A DNA stretch of 64,000 nt from Prosapia bicincta (taxonomy: Eukaryota > Arthropoda > Insecta > Hemiptera > Cercopidae): contig JBAIZL010000007.1 in the NCBI GenBank assembly GCA_036971475.1, positions 32,725,002 to 32,789,001 on the forward strand, read 5' to 3'. Under the pieces are notes generated by a model that searched no databases, was not told the origin of the DNA, and worked only from the letters and a program-made list of their open reading frames with translations. Below are positions 1 to 10,500 of the stretch, one piece after another; the stretch's first letter is position 1; every line of letters begins with the position of its first letter. The position numbers were made by a program, and so were the translations under genes.

Positions 1-813
1 TGCCGCTAGTATGGCGGTTATTTCACCGTCAAAGTTACTTTGGTTGTTGCCAACTGCCAGCGATCCTTCGAAAAGATTACAGTAATAACCAGCTCCAGTC
101 TGTCCTTTGTCTGGGAGGCACGATCCATCGGTATATACATGTAGCCACTGTGTCTCTGGATAGACTGTGTTGATGGTTCTGAGGGCTGCAGCCTTTAGTT
201 CTAGTGGGTTACAATCTTTCTTTGGGATGTTGTGGTCAAGAAGATTTAGGATTCCCTTGGGCAGTGAATTGAACACTTCATGTTTCCTGATATCTGTTGT
301 ATGAGTGCCAATGTTGATGTTGTATTTCTTAATCAACTCTTTATATGTGGTTATCGGAGTTTTTTGTGTTTTTAGCCTCGTTGTGGCTTCTTTAAAGTTT
401 GCCCATCGGTGGCTGTACGTCCTTTTGTTTCTCTCCCAAAACCCGAGGCTGAGTTTTTCTCTTCTAAACTGCATTGGCTCTGTTTCCAACTGTGCCTCCA
501 TTGCTGCTATCGGGGTCGATTTTGGTGCACCAGTGATGACTCGGAGGACTGCATTTTGGGTTCTATCCAAGATTTGGGATGTGGTGTTTGACGCTGTGAT
601 TGTTGCTTCAGCTCCGTACTCGAGTATAGGGCGTATATATGTTTTGTACGCTGTGTTCAGTACATCCTGATTTGCTCCCCATGTTGTGGCAGTTAGGCGT
701 TTCAGCAGTCTTGCTCTTTTAATGGCTCTGTTGGCGCTTTCTTTGATGTGTGGTTTCCAGGTCATTTTGGAATCTATTGAAACTCCCAGGTACTTGCAGA
801 TATTGCTCTCCAT
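1..813 (-). CDS. LINE pol second ORF, partial: RT thumb/connection and start of RNase H (copy A)
   Basis: This reading frame enters from the left window edge and gives the first 271 codons of the 457-codon ORF seen complete at 20877-22250. The N-terminal stretch has a KYLGVSID motif and an RPILEYGAE motif, both typical of the region after the RT palm in LINE proteins. The RNase H domain starts near residue 222 with a YTDGS motif (first catalytic Asp, residue 229) and a DGE motif (Glu 264). The rest of RNase H and the CCHC knuckle are missing only because the window begins here. The ATG at 813 is probably not a true start, since the protein should be continuous with the upstream RT ORF in another frame. 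Confidence 0.82.
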   Translation of the reverse strand, partial: MESNICKYLGVSIDSKMTWKPHIKESANRAIKRARLLKRLTATTWGANQDVLNTAYKTYIRPILEYGAEATITASNTTSQILDRTQNAVLRVITGAPKSTPIAAMEAQLETEPMQFRREKLSLGFWERNKRTYSHRWANFKEATTRLKTQKTPITTYKELIKKYNINIGTHTTDIRKHEVFNSLPKGILNLLDHNIPKKDCNPLELKAAALRTINTVYPETQWLHVYTDGSCLPDKGQTGAGYYCNLFEGSLAVGNNQSNFDGEITAILAA

Positions 814-3077
814 GAGTTCGCTATTCCCGTATCGCAGAGAGATTTCAGGTCGCCTTGTTGAAAGTGTAAAAGTTGGTAAATTGATTTATTCGCATTCACA
901 CACATCGCGTTAGTCTCCGTCCAAAGCAGCAGGTTAGTCAGTGCCTTGTTTATTGCTTCTTCTAGTGATTTGATGTTGCTACCACTAGCCCAGAGAATTA
1001 GATCATCTGCATAGAGTAGGCCTTGTACTCCAGGCACTGCTCGAACTGCCGTGAGTACGTCATTGATCATCAAATTAAAGAGTATACAACTGATTACGGC
1101 TCCTTGTGCTAATCCCTGTCTTTGGATACGATATTTGGACATTCCTCCTGTATATCTTACTCTAATAAGTCGTTGCGACAGAAAGGATTTGATCCACTTA
1201 AATAAATTGTCCCTAACTTCACTTTGGGCTAGCTTGTGTATGAGCATTTCTCTCCAAACGGTGTCGTAGGCATTTTTTAGGTCTATTATTACAGACAAGG
1301 TGGACATTTTCCTTTGGAAGCCGTCTTTGACACACTGTGAGAAGTATACTACTTGATCCATCGTACTTCGTCTCGGTCTGAATCCTGCTTGGTCATCATC
1401 GATGGTGTTGTGTAAATCGAAGAATTGGCTCAGTCGGCGGGCAACCATTCTTTCCATTACTTTACTACATGCACTCGTTAGAGCAACTGGTCTGTAGCTT
1501 CCTGCTTCACTGATAGGTTTGCCTTTCTTATGGATTGGCACTATTTCACCTTTTCGCCATTGATGAGGTACATGGCTAGCCCAGGATAGGTTCACTATCT
1601 CCAAGAAGAGCAATTTTGCCTTTTGGCCCAAGTTAATAAGGAATTCCGAGAAAATGTGATCCACACCTGGAGCTTTCCCTGTTTTTGTTTCCTGGAGTGC
1701 TTGTTCCAACTCGGCCAACGTGAAATCCTCTGAGCATATTCTGCTGTCTTCTCTAGTTGGGCATGAGCTTTTGGGGTGCTTTAACAGCTTTTTGTATGCA
1801 CTTTTAGGCTGGTTTACACGACTGATGTTCGCATAGTGCTTACACAGTAGGTTAGCGATATCTCTTGGTTCAGTATAGCATCTTGTTCCCTTCGTGAAGG
1901 GTTCTTGCTCTGCAGGCGGTGAGTCACTATTGAGTCGCGATATAAATTTGTGTGCTTTTGCCCCATCCCTCCGAAAGTCAAGGGTGCCTAGAAATTTTCG
2001 AAAGGATTCTCTTTTAGACTGTTTTATTTCTTCTTGAAGTTGTGCTTGTGCCCTGCGTAAGGCCGAACAGTCGAGGATATCATTTGTTCTTTCTGCTTCC
2101 CTTCTTGCTGCATTCCTTATATTTTTCAGCTCATCCAGTTTGTCACTCCAGAAGGGCCGGTAGGCTTTGACCTGACCCCTTGGTATGCAGGACGTGCTGC
2201 ATTCTAGGATTGTTTTATTAAAGCTCTCGACAGCCTTCTCCAGCGAACTCCAGTCAATGCTTTCTGCTATGATGTCGTCCGTAAGTGCGCTATACGCCGT
2301 CCAGTTCGCCTTCACAAAATTCCATCGGGGAGCTCTAGATGGAGGTTTGAGCGTTTTGAATAGGCTTGTATGTATCAGTATCGCTCGGTGTCCGCACCCT
2401 GCTGCGTCATCCAGAAGCCTAACTTTAGTTTTTTGAGACAGTTGCGGATCCAGGATCACCAGGTCCGGTCTAGTAGTACTGCCAGAGTACGACAGGAATG
2501 TTGGGGGTGTTTCAACGACTTCCAATAAATTGTCGTCAACCATATCTTCTACCCTTTCACCGGCTCGGGTCGTCGCGGAGTAACCCCATCTTGTGGACGG
2601 GCTGTTGAAGTCTCCAACTATAATGCTGTTTGGTTGAAGCGTAGCTTCCACGTATAAAGTTGGCAGTACATTTCCCGGTGGGTTGTAAAGGCTTACAATG
2701 CTGAAACATTTTTTATACTTCCAGACTTCGACAAGAACAATTTCGGCCTTATCCCCCTCCCGCATCTCATGGAGTGTATTAAACTTGGCACGCAGGTCAC
2801 TTTTTATTCCGGCAATAATTCCTGATGCTATTTGTCGAGATCGATTCAGCGTGTAAGTCATGTAGTTAGCTATGTTGTAGTATTGGATATTGTCCGTTGC
2901 CGCTCCGGCTTCGGCTATAAAATATATATCTACGTGGAAATTGATGACGTTTCGTTTAAATTCTACAAATTTACTGCTGTTGAGGCCTCCAGCATTCCAA
3001 TACAGAATGCGGAGGCTCGCGTCCAGGTCCTGAGAAGGACCGTTTAAAACTCTTTTTTTTTGTTGAAGGCCTCTCAT
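774..3077 (-). CDS. LINE pol first ORF: APE endonuclease plus reverse transcriptase (copy A)
   Basis: The 767-codon ORF encodes the machinery for target-primed reverse transcription. Residues about 22-240 are an exonuclease-endonuclease-phosphatase fold with WNAGGL (27-32), IAEAG (54-58, Glu 56), YNPP (131-134), GDFNS (155-159) and PDLVI (204-208). The last motif, normally SDH, reads CGH at 228-230. The RT covers about residues 505-735, with Asp 599 and Asp 605 in motif A, RQGLAQG at 653-659 and YADD at 689-692. The last 30 or so residues do not look like LINE protein because the frame is lost near residue 735. It differs from copy B at residue 386 (Ser here, Pro there). The nearest upstream in-frame stop is about 55 bases before the ATG, so no coding continuity with an ORF1 is seen. 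Confidence 0.93.
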   Translation of the reverse strand: MRGLQQKKRVLNGPSQDLDASLRILYWNAGGLNSSKFVEFKRNVINFHVDIYFIAEAGAATDNIQYYNIANYMTYTLNRSRQIASGIIAGIKSDLRAKFNTLHEMREGDKAEIVLVEVWKYKKCFSIVSLYNPPGNVLPTLYVEATLQPNSIIVGDFNSPSTRWGYSATTRAGERVEDMVDDNLLEVVETPPTFLSYSGSTTRPDLVILDPQLSQKTKVRLLDDAAGCGHRAILIHTSLFKTLKPPSRAPRWNFVKANWTAYSALTDDIIAESIDWSSLEKAVESFNKTILECSTSCIPRGQVKAYRPFWSDKLDELKNIRNAARREAERTNDILDCSALRRAQAQLQEEIKQSKRESFRKFLGTLDFRRDGAKAHKFISRLNSDSPPAEQEPFTKGTRCYTEPRDIANLLCKHYANISRVNQPKSAYKKLLKHPKSSCPTREDSRICSEDFTLAELEQALQETKTGKAPGVDHIFSEFLINLGQKAKLLFLEIVNLSWASHVPHQWRKGEIVPIHKKGKPISEAGSYRPVALTSACSKVMERMVARRLSQFFDLHNTIDDDQAGFRPRRSTMDQVVYFSQCVKDGFQRKMSTLSVIIDLKNAYDTVWREMLIHKLAQSEVRDNLFKWIKSFLSQRLIRVRYTGGMSKYRIQRQGLAQGAVISCILFNLMINDVLTAVRAVPGVQGLLYADDLILWASGSNIKSLEEAINKALTNLLLWTETNAMCVNANKSIYQLLHFQQGDLKSLCDTGIANSWRAISASTWEFQ
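868..883 (-). other. Inferred frameshift site in LINE pol (copy A)
   Basis: Family-like sequence runs in the first ORF to about residue 733-735. It then continues in the frame of the second ORF, whose upstream reading (FTLSTRR, then RYGNSEL) leads into KYLG without a stop. A small insertion or deletion around here is the simplest explanation. The identical defect is at 22305-22320 in copy B. Confidence 0.65.
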
Positions 3078-3172
3078 TTTATGGTCAGCGTGCTGAAGGC
3101 GAGCCTCGTGTTGATCGTTCAGTTATTTCAGGCAGGGGGCACCACGTGCAGGCGATCAACATCACCCCCCTA
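3078..3172 (-). other. LINE 5' leader (copy A)
   Basis: This is 95 bp between the ATG of the pol ORF and the satellite junction. It ends, in element sense, with a GGGGGG run at the very 5' terminus. It has no similarity to the satellite. It is too short for an ORF1/gag gene, so the element either lost ORF1 by 5' truncation or belongs to a single-ORF lineage. Copy B has the same leader with one substitution (3138 versus 24575). Confidence 0.6.
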
Positions 3173-3183
3173 TATAATACTTA
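3173..3183. repeat. Target-site duplication, 5'-side copy (copy A)
   Basis: TATAATACTTA directly follows the element's 5' end and is part of the normal satellite monomer. Its partner should lie left of the window. The same 11-mer flanks both sides of copy B. Confidence 0.7.
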
Positions 3184-4025
3184 TTATAGATCAATTCTAA
3201 GGGCACAATGCGAATCTATGGTCGATTCTCCGTTTATTATGCCTTTTAATTGAGAAATCCCTTTTTTGTAGAAAACGCAAAATCCACGAAGTATAATTTA
3301 TGCATTTTTTTTAGAGCAAATATATGACAATTGCCATAGCTCCTATAATACTTACTATAGATCAATTCTAAGTGCACAATGCGAATCTATGTTCGATTCT
3401 GCGTTTATTATGCCTTTTAAATGAGAAATCCATTTTTTGTAGAAATCGCAAAATCCATGAACTATAATTCATGCATTTTTTTTAGAGCAAATATGTGACA
3501 ATTGCCATAGCTTCTATAAAACTTATTATAGATCAATTCTAAGTGCACAATGCGAATCTATGGTCGATTCTGCGTTTATTATGCCATATAAATGAGAAAT
3601 CCATTTTTTGTAGAATTCGCAAAATCCATGAACTATAATTCATGCATTTTTTTTAGAGCAAATATATGACAATTGCCATAGCTCCTATAATACTTATTAT
3701 AGATCAATTCTAAGAGCACAATGCGAATCTATGGTCGATTCTGCGTTTATTATGCCTTTTAAATGAGAAATCCATTTTTTGTAGAAATCGCAAAATCCAT
3801 GAACTATAATTCATGCATTTTTTTTAGAGCAAATATTGACAATTGCCATAGCTCCTATAATACTTATTATAGATCAATTCTAAGAGCACAATGCGAATCT
3901 ATTTTCGATTCTGCGTTTATTATGCCTTTTAAATGAGAAATCCATTTTTTGTAGAAATCGCAAAATCCATGAACTATAATTCATGCATTTTTTTTAGAGC
4001 AAATATATGACAATTGCCATAGCTC

Positions 4026-4043
4026 CTATAATACTTATTATAG
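4026..4043. repeat. Representative monomer dyad 1 (8-bp arms, 2-bp centre)
   Basis: CTATAATA-CT-TATTATAG is a perfect inverted repeat present in most monomers; this one is given as an example. The LINE insertion site lies in this dyad. Variants such as CTTACTATAG and AAACTTATTATAG break one arm in a minority of monomers. Confidence 0.85.
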
Positions 4044-4138
4044 ATCAATTCTAAGGGCACAATGCGAATCTATGGTCGATTCTGCGTTTATTATGCCTTT
4101 TAAATGAGAAATCCATTTTTTGTAGAAATCGCAAAATC

Positions 4139-4156
4139 CATGAACTATAATTCATG
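4139..4156. repeat. Representative monomer dyad 2 (6-bp arms)
   Basis: CATGAA and TTCATG flank a 6-bp centre (CTATAA) in the standard monomer. The variants CATGAAG and CATGAACAA affect only the centre, so the arms are usually kept. CATAAAC and TTCAGC variants break an arm. Confidence 0.75.
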
Positions 4157-4176
4157 CATTTTTTTTAGAGCAAATA

Positions 4177-4192
4177 TATGACAATTGCCATA
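4177..4192. repeat. Representative monomer dyad 3 (imperfect 16-bp palindrome)
   Basis: TATGACAATTGCCATA is a 16-bp palindrome with one mismatched pair around the central CAATTG. A regional variant with GTCATA makes it perfect (see 4518-4533). It lies 34 bp upstream of dyad 1 of the next monomer. Confidence 0.8.
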
Positions 4193-4517
4193 GCTCCTAT
4201 AATACTTATTATAGATCAATTCTAAGAGCACAATGCGAATCTATGGTCGATTCTGCGTTTATTATGCCATATAAATGAGAAATCCATTTTTTGTAGAATT
4301 CGCAAAATCCATGAACTATAATTCATGCATTTTTTTATAGAAAATATATGACAATTGCAATAATTCCTATAATACTTATTATAGATCAATTCTAAGAGCA
4401 CAATGCGAATCTATGGTCGATTCTGCGTTTATAATGCCTTTTAAATGAGAAATCCATTTTTTGTAGAAATCGCAAAATCCATGAACTATAATTCATGCAT
4501 TTTTTTTAGAGCAAATA

Positions 4518-4533
4518 TATGACAATTGTCATA
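4518..4533. repeat. Perfect 16-bp palindrome variant of dyad 3
   Basis: TATGACAATTGTCATA equals its own reverse complement. I count at least 15 monomers with this version, all between about 4.5 and 15.7 kb; examples lie near 5210, 6062, 7768, 11010, 13399 and 15618. Confidence 0.8.
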
Positions 4534-7500
4534 GCTCCTATAATACTTATTATAGATCAATTCTAAGAGCACAATGCGAATCTATGGTCGATTCTGCGTT
4601 TATGATGCCTTTTAAATGAGAAATCCATTTTTTGTAGAAATCGCAAAATCCATGAACTATAATTCATGCATTTTTTTAGAGCAAATATATGACAATTGCC
4701 ATAGCTCCTATAATACTTATTATAGATCAATTCTAAGGGCACAATGCAATTCTATGGTCGATTCTGCGTTTAAAATGCCTTTTAAATGAGAAATCCATTT
4801 TTTGTAGAAATCGCAAAATCCATGAACTATAATTCATGCATTTTTTTTAGAGCAAATATATGACAATTGCCATAGCTCCTATAATACTTATTATAGATCA
4901 ATTCTAAGTGCACAATGCGAATCTATGGTCGATTCTGCGTTTATTATGCCTTTTAAATGAGAAATCCATTTTTTGTAGAAATCGCAAAATCCATGAACTA
5001 TAATTCATGCATTTTTTTTAGAGCAAATATATGACAATTGCCATAGCTCCTATAATACTTATTATAGATCAATTCTAAGGGCACAATGCGAATCTATGGT
5101 CGATTCTGCGTTTATTATGCCTTTTAAATGAGAAATCCATTTTTTGTAGAAATCGCAAAATCCATGAACAATAATTCATGCATTTTATTTAGAGCAAATA
5201 TATGACAATTGTCATAGCTCCTATAATACTTATTATAGATCAATTCTAAAGGCACAATGCGAATCTATGGTCGATTCTGCGCTTATTATGCCTTTTAAAT
5301 GAGAAATCCATTTTTGTATAAATCGCAAAATCCATGAACTATAATTCATGCATTTTTTTTAGAGCAAATATATGACAATTGCCATAGCTCCTATAATAGT
5401 TATTATAGATCAAATCTAAGTGCACAATGCGAATCTATGGTCGATTCTGCGTTTATTATGCCTTTTAAATGAGAAATCCATTTTTTGTAGAAATCGCATA
5501 ATCCATGAACTATAATTCATGCATTTTTTTTAGAGCAAATATATGACAATTGCCATAGCTCCTATAATACTTATTATAGATCAATTCTAAGGGCACAATG
5601 CGAATCTATGGTCGATTCTGCGTTTATTATGCCTTTTAAATGAGAAATCCATTTTTTGTAGAAATCGCAAAATCCATGAACTATAATTCATGCATTTTTT
5701 TAGAGAAATATATGACAATTGCCATAGCTCCTATAATACTTATTATAGATCAATTATAAGGGCACAATGCAATTCTATGGTCGATTCTGTGTTTATAATG
5801 CCTTTTAAATGAGAAATCCATTTTTTGTAGAAATCGCAAAATCCATGAACTATAATTCATGCATTTTTTTTAGAGCAAATATATGACAATTGCCATAGCT
5901 CCTATAATACTTATTATAGATCAATTCTAAGTGCACAATGCGAATCTATGGTCGATTCTGCGTTTATTATGCCTTTTAATTGAGAAATCCATTTTTTGTA
6001 GAAATCGCAAAATCCATGAACAATAATTCATGCATTTTTTTTAGAGCAAATATATGACAATTGTCATAGCTCCTATAATACTTATTATAGATTAATTCTA
6101 AGAGCACAATGCGAATCTATGGTCGATTCTGCGTTTATGATGCCTTTTAAATGAGAAATCCATTTTTTGTAGAAATCGCAAAATCCATGAACTATAATTC
6201 ATGCATTTTTTTAGAGAAATATATGACAATTGTCATAGCTCCTATAATACTTATTATAGATCAATTCTAAAGGCACAATGCGAATCTATGGTCGATTCTG
6301 CGCTTATTATGCCTTTTAAATGAGAAATCCATTTTTGTAGAAATCGCAAAATCCATGAACTATAATTCATGCATTTTTTTTAGAGCAAATATATGACAAT
6401 TGCCATAGCTCCTATAATACTTATTATAGATCAAATCTAAGTGCACAATGCGAATCTATGGTCGATTCTGCGTTTATTATGCCTTTTAAATGAGAAATCC
6501 ATTTTTTGTAGAAATCGCATAATCCATGAACTATAATTCATGCATTTTTTTTAGAGCAAATATATGACAATTGCCATAGCTCCTATAATACTTATTATAG
6601 ATCAATTCTAAGGGCACAATGCGAATCTATGGTCGATTCTGCGTTTATTATGCCTTTTAAATGAGAAATCCATTTTTTGTAGAAATCGCAAAATCCATGA
6701 ACAATAATTCATGCATTTTATTTAGAGCAAATATATGACAATTGTCATAGCTCCTATAATACTTATTATAGATCAATTCTAAGAGCACAATGCGAATCTA
6801 TGGTCGATTCTGCGTTTATGATGCCTTTTAAATGAGAAATCCATTTTTTGTAGAAATCGCAAAATCCATGAACTATAATTCATGCATTTTTTTAGAGCAA
6901 ATATATGACAATTGCCATAGCTCCTATAATACTTATTATAGATCAATTCTAAGGGCACAATGCAATTCTATGGTCGATTCTGCGTTTAAAATGCCTTTTA
7001 AATGAGAAATCCATTTTTTGTAGAAATCGCAAAATCCATGAACTATAATTCATGCATTTTTTTTAGAGCAAATATATGACAATTGCCATAGCTCCTATAA
7101 TACTTATTATAGATCAATTCTAAGGGCACAATGCGAATCTATGGTCGATTTTGCGTTTATTATGCCTTTTAAATGAGAAATCCATTTTTTTGTAGCAATC
7201 GCAAAATCCATGAACTATAATTCATGCATTTTTTTTAGAGCAAATATTTGACAATTGCCATAGCTCCTATAATACTTATTATAGATCAATTCTAAGGGCA
7301 CAATGCGAATCTATGGTCGATTCTGCGTTTATTATGCCTTTTAAATGAGAAATCCATTTTTTGTAGAAATCGCAAAATCCATGAACAATAATTCATGCAT
7401 TTTTTTTAGAGCAAATATATGACAATTGCCATAGCTCCTATAATACTTATTATAGATCAATTCTAAGGGCACAATGCGAATCTATGGTCGATTCTGCGTT

Positions 7501-10500
7501 TATTATGCCTTTTAAATGAGAAATCCATTTTTGTAGAAATCGCAAAATCCATGAACTATAATTCATGCATTTTTTTAGAGCAAATATATGACAATTGCCA
7601 TAGCTCCTATAATACTTATTATAGATCAATTCTAAGGGCACAATGCGAATCTATGGTCGATCCTGCGCTTATTATGCCATATAAATGAGAAATCCATTTT
7701 TTGTAGAAATCGCAAAATCCATTAACTATAATTCATGCATTTTTTTTAGAGCAAATATATGACAATTGTCATAGCTCCTATAATACTTATTATAGATTAA
7801 TTCTAAGAGCACAATGCGAATCTATGGTCGATTCTGCGTTTATGATGCCTTTTAAATGAGAAATCCATTTTTTGTAGAAATCGCAAAATCCATGAACTAT
7901 AATTCATGCATTTTTTTAGAGAAATATATGACAATTGCCATAGCTCCTATAATACTTATTATAGATCAATTATAAGGGCACAATGCAATTCTATGGTCGA
8001 TTCTGTGTTTATAATGCCTTTTAAATGAGAAATCCATTTTTTGTAGAAATCGCAAAATCCATGAACTATAATTCATGCATTTTTTTTAGAGCAAATATAT
8101 GACAATTGCCATAGCTCCTATAATACTTATTATAGATCAATTCTAAGTGCACAATGCGAATCTATGGTCGATTCTGCGTTTATTATGCCTTTTAAATGAG
8201 AAATCCATTTTTTTGTAGCAATCGCAAAATCCATGAACTATAATTCATGCATTTTTTTTACAGCAAATATTTGACAATTGCCATAGCTCCTATAATACTT
8301 ATAATAGATCAATTCTAAGTGCACAATGCGAATCTATGGTCGATTCTGCGTTTATTATGCCTTTTAAATGAGAAATCCATTTTTTTGTAGCAATCGCAAA
8401 ATCCATGAACTATAAGTCATGCATTTTATTTAGAGCAAATATATGACAATTGCCATAGCTCCTATAATACTTATTATAGATCAATTCTAAGAGCACAATG
8501 CGAATCTATGGTCGATTCGTCGTTTATTATGCCTTTTAAATGAGAAATCCATTTTTTGTAGAAATCGCAAAATCCATGAACAATAATTCATGCATTTTTT
8601 TTAGAGCAAATATATGACAATTGTCATAGCTCCTATAATACTTATTATAGATTAATTCTAAGAGCACAATGCGAATCTATGGTCGATTCTGCGTTTATGA
8701 TGCCTTTTAAATGAGAAATCCATTTTTTGTAGAAATCGCAAAATCCATGAACTATAATTCATGCATTTTTTTAGAGAAATATATGACAATTGCCATAGCT
8801 CCTATAATACTTATTATAGATCAATTCTAAGGGCACAATGCAATTCTATGGTCGATTCTGTGTTTATAATGCCTTTTAAATGAGAAATCCATTTTTTGTA
8901 GAAATCGCAAAATCCATGAACTATAATTCATGCATTTTTTTTAGAGCAAATATATGACAATTGCCATAGCTCCTATAATACTTATTATAGATCAATTCTA
9001 AGTGCACAATGCGAATCTATGGTCGATTCTGCGTTTATTATGCCTTTTAAATGAGAAATCCATTTTTTTGTAGCAATCGCAAAATCCATGAACTATAATT
9101 CATGCATTTTTTTTACAGCAAATATTTGACAATTGCCATAGCTCCTATAATACTTATTATAGATCAATGCTAAGGGCAAAATGCGAATCTATGGTCGATT
9201 CTGCGTTTATTATGCCTTTTAAATGAGAAATCCATTTTTTGTAGAAATCGCAAAATCCATGAACTATAATTCATGCATTTTTTTAGAGCAAATATATGAC
9301 AATTGCCATAGCTCCTATAATACTTACTATAGATCAATTCTAAGTGCACAATGCGAATCTATGGTCGATTCTGCGTTTATTATGCCTTTTAAATGAGAAA
9401 TCCATTTTTTTGTAGCAATCGCAAAATCCATGAACTATAAGTCATGCATTTTATTTAGAGCAAATATATGACAATTGCCATAGCTCCTATAATACTTATT
9501 ATAGATCAATTCTAAGAGCACAATGCGAATCTATGGTCGATTCATCGTTTATTATGCCTTTTAAATGAGAAATCCATTTTTTGTAGAAATCGCAAAATTC
9601 ATGAACTATAATTCATGCATTTTTTTTAGAGCAAATATATGACAATTGTCATAGCTAATATAATACTTATTATAGATCAATTCTAAGGGCACAATGCGAA
9701 TCTATGGTCTATTCTGCGTTTATTATGTCTTTTAAATGAGAAATCCATTTTTTGTAGAAATCGCAAAATCCATGAACTATAATTCATGCATTTTTTTTAG
9801 AGCAAATATATGACAATTGCCATAGCTCCTATAATACTTATTATAGATCAATTCTAAGGGCACAATGCGAATCTATGGTCGATTCTGCGTTTATTATGCC
9901 TTTTAAATGAGAAATCCATTATTGTAGAAATCGCAATATCCATGAACTATAATTCATGCATTTTTTTAGAGCAAATATATGACAATTGCCATAGCTCCTA
10001 TAATACTTATTATAGATCAATTCTAAAGGCACAATGCGAATCTATGGTCGATTCTGCGCTTATTATGCCTTTTAAATGAGAAATCCATTTTTGTAGAAAT
10101 CGCAAAATCCATGAACTATAATTCATGCATTTTTTTTAGAGAAAATATATGACAATTGCCATAGCTCCTATAATACTTATTATAGATCAATTCTAAGTGC
10201 ACAATGCGAATCTATGGTCGATTCTGCGTTTATGATGCCTTTTAAATGAGAAATCCATTTTTTGTAGAAATCGCAAAATCCATGAACTATAATTCATGCA
10301 TTTTTTTAGAGCAAATATATGACAATTGCCATAGCTCCTATAATACTTATTATAGATCAATTCTAAGGGCACAATGCAATTCTATGGTCGATTCTGCGTT
10401 TATAATGCCTTTTAAATGAGAAATCCATTTTTTGTAGAAATCGCAAAATCCATGAACTATAATTCATGCATTTTTTTTAGAGCAAATATATGACAATTGC

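Larger units (their letters stand above)
1..3172 (-). mobile_element. Non-LTR retrotransposon (LINE), copy A, 3' part beyond window edge
   Basis: The segment is almost base-for-base the same as 21438-24609 (offset 21,437). I noticed only two substitutions inside the element, at 1922 and 3138. It carries an APE-type endonuclease, a reverse transcriptase and the first part of an RNase H ORF, all on the minus strand. Its 5' end abuts satellite DNA at 3172/3173. The 3' end, the tail and the left target-site copy lie outside the window. RNase H-bearing LINEs include the I, LOA and R1 groups and some Jockey relatives; I did not fix the clade. The shared frameshift and endonuclease substitution make autonomous activity unlikely. 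Confidence 0.93.
3173..4480 (+). repeat. Satellite block shared with 24610-25917 (duplicated flank)
   Basis: The monomers after copy A match those after copy B monomer by monomer, including rare private variants. Shared examples are GATTCTCCG in the first monomer, ATATGTGAC with CTTCTATAAAAC in the next ones, the short form GCAAATATTGAC, TCTATTTTCG, and GCAATAATTCC. The correspondence stops between about 4440 and 4529, where this array switches to a different monomer set. Confidence 0.85.

Noticed and set aside
305..3047. Plus-strand ORFs of 60-121 codons over the LINE (and their twins at 21101-24484)
   Set aside because: They are antisense shadows of the endonuclease, RT and RNase H frames, which have clear catalytic motifs on the minus strand.
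7450..7641. Minus-strand 61-63-codon ORFs in satellite (7450, 14960, 42038, 61498) as genes
   Set aside because: They appear only where a T run is one or two bases shorter, which removes a stop; no start context, domain or separate conservation.
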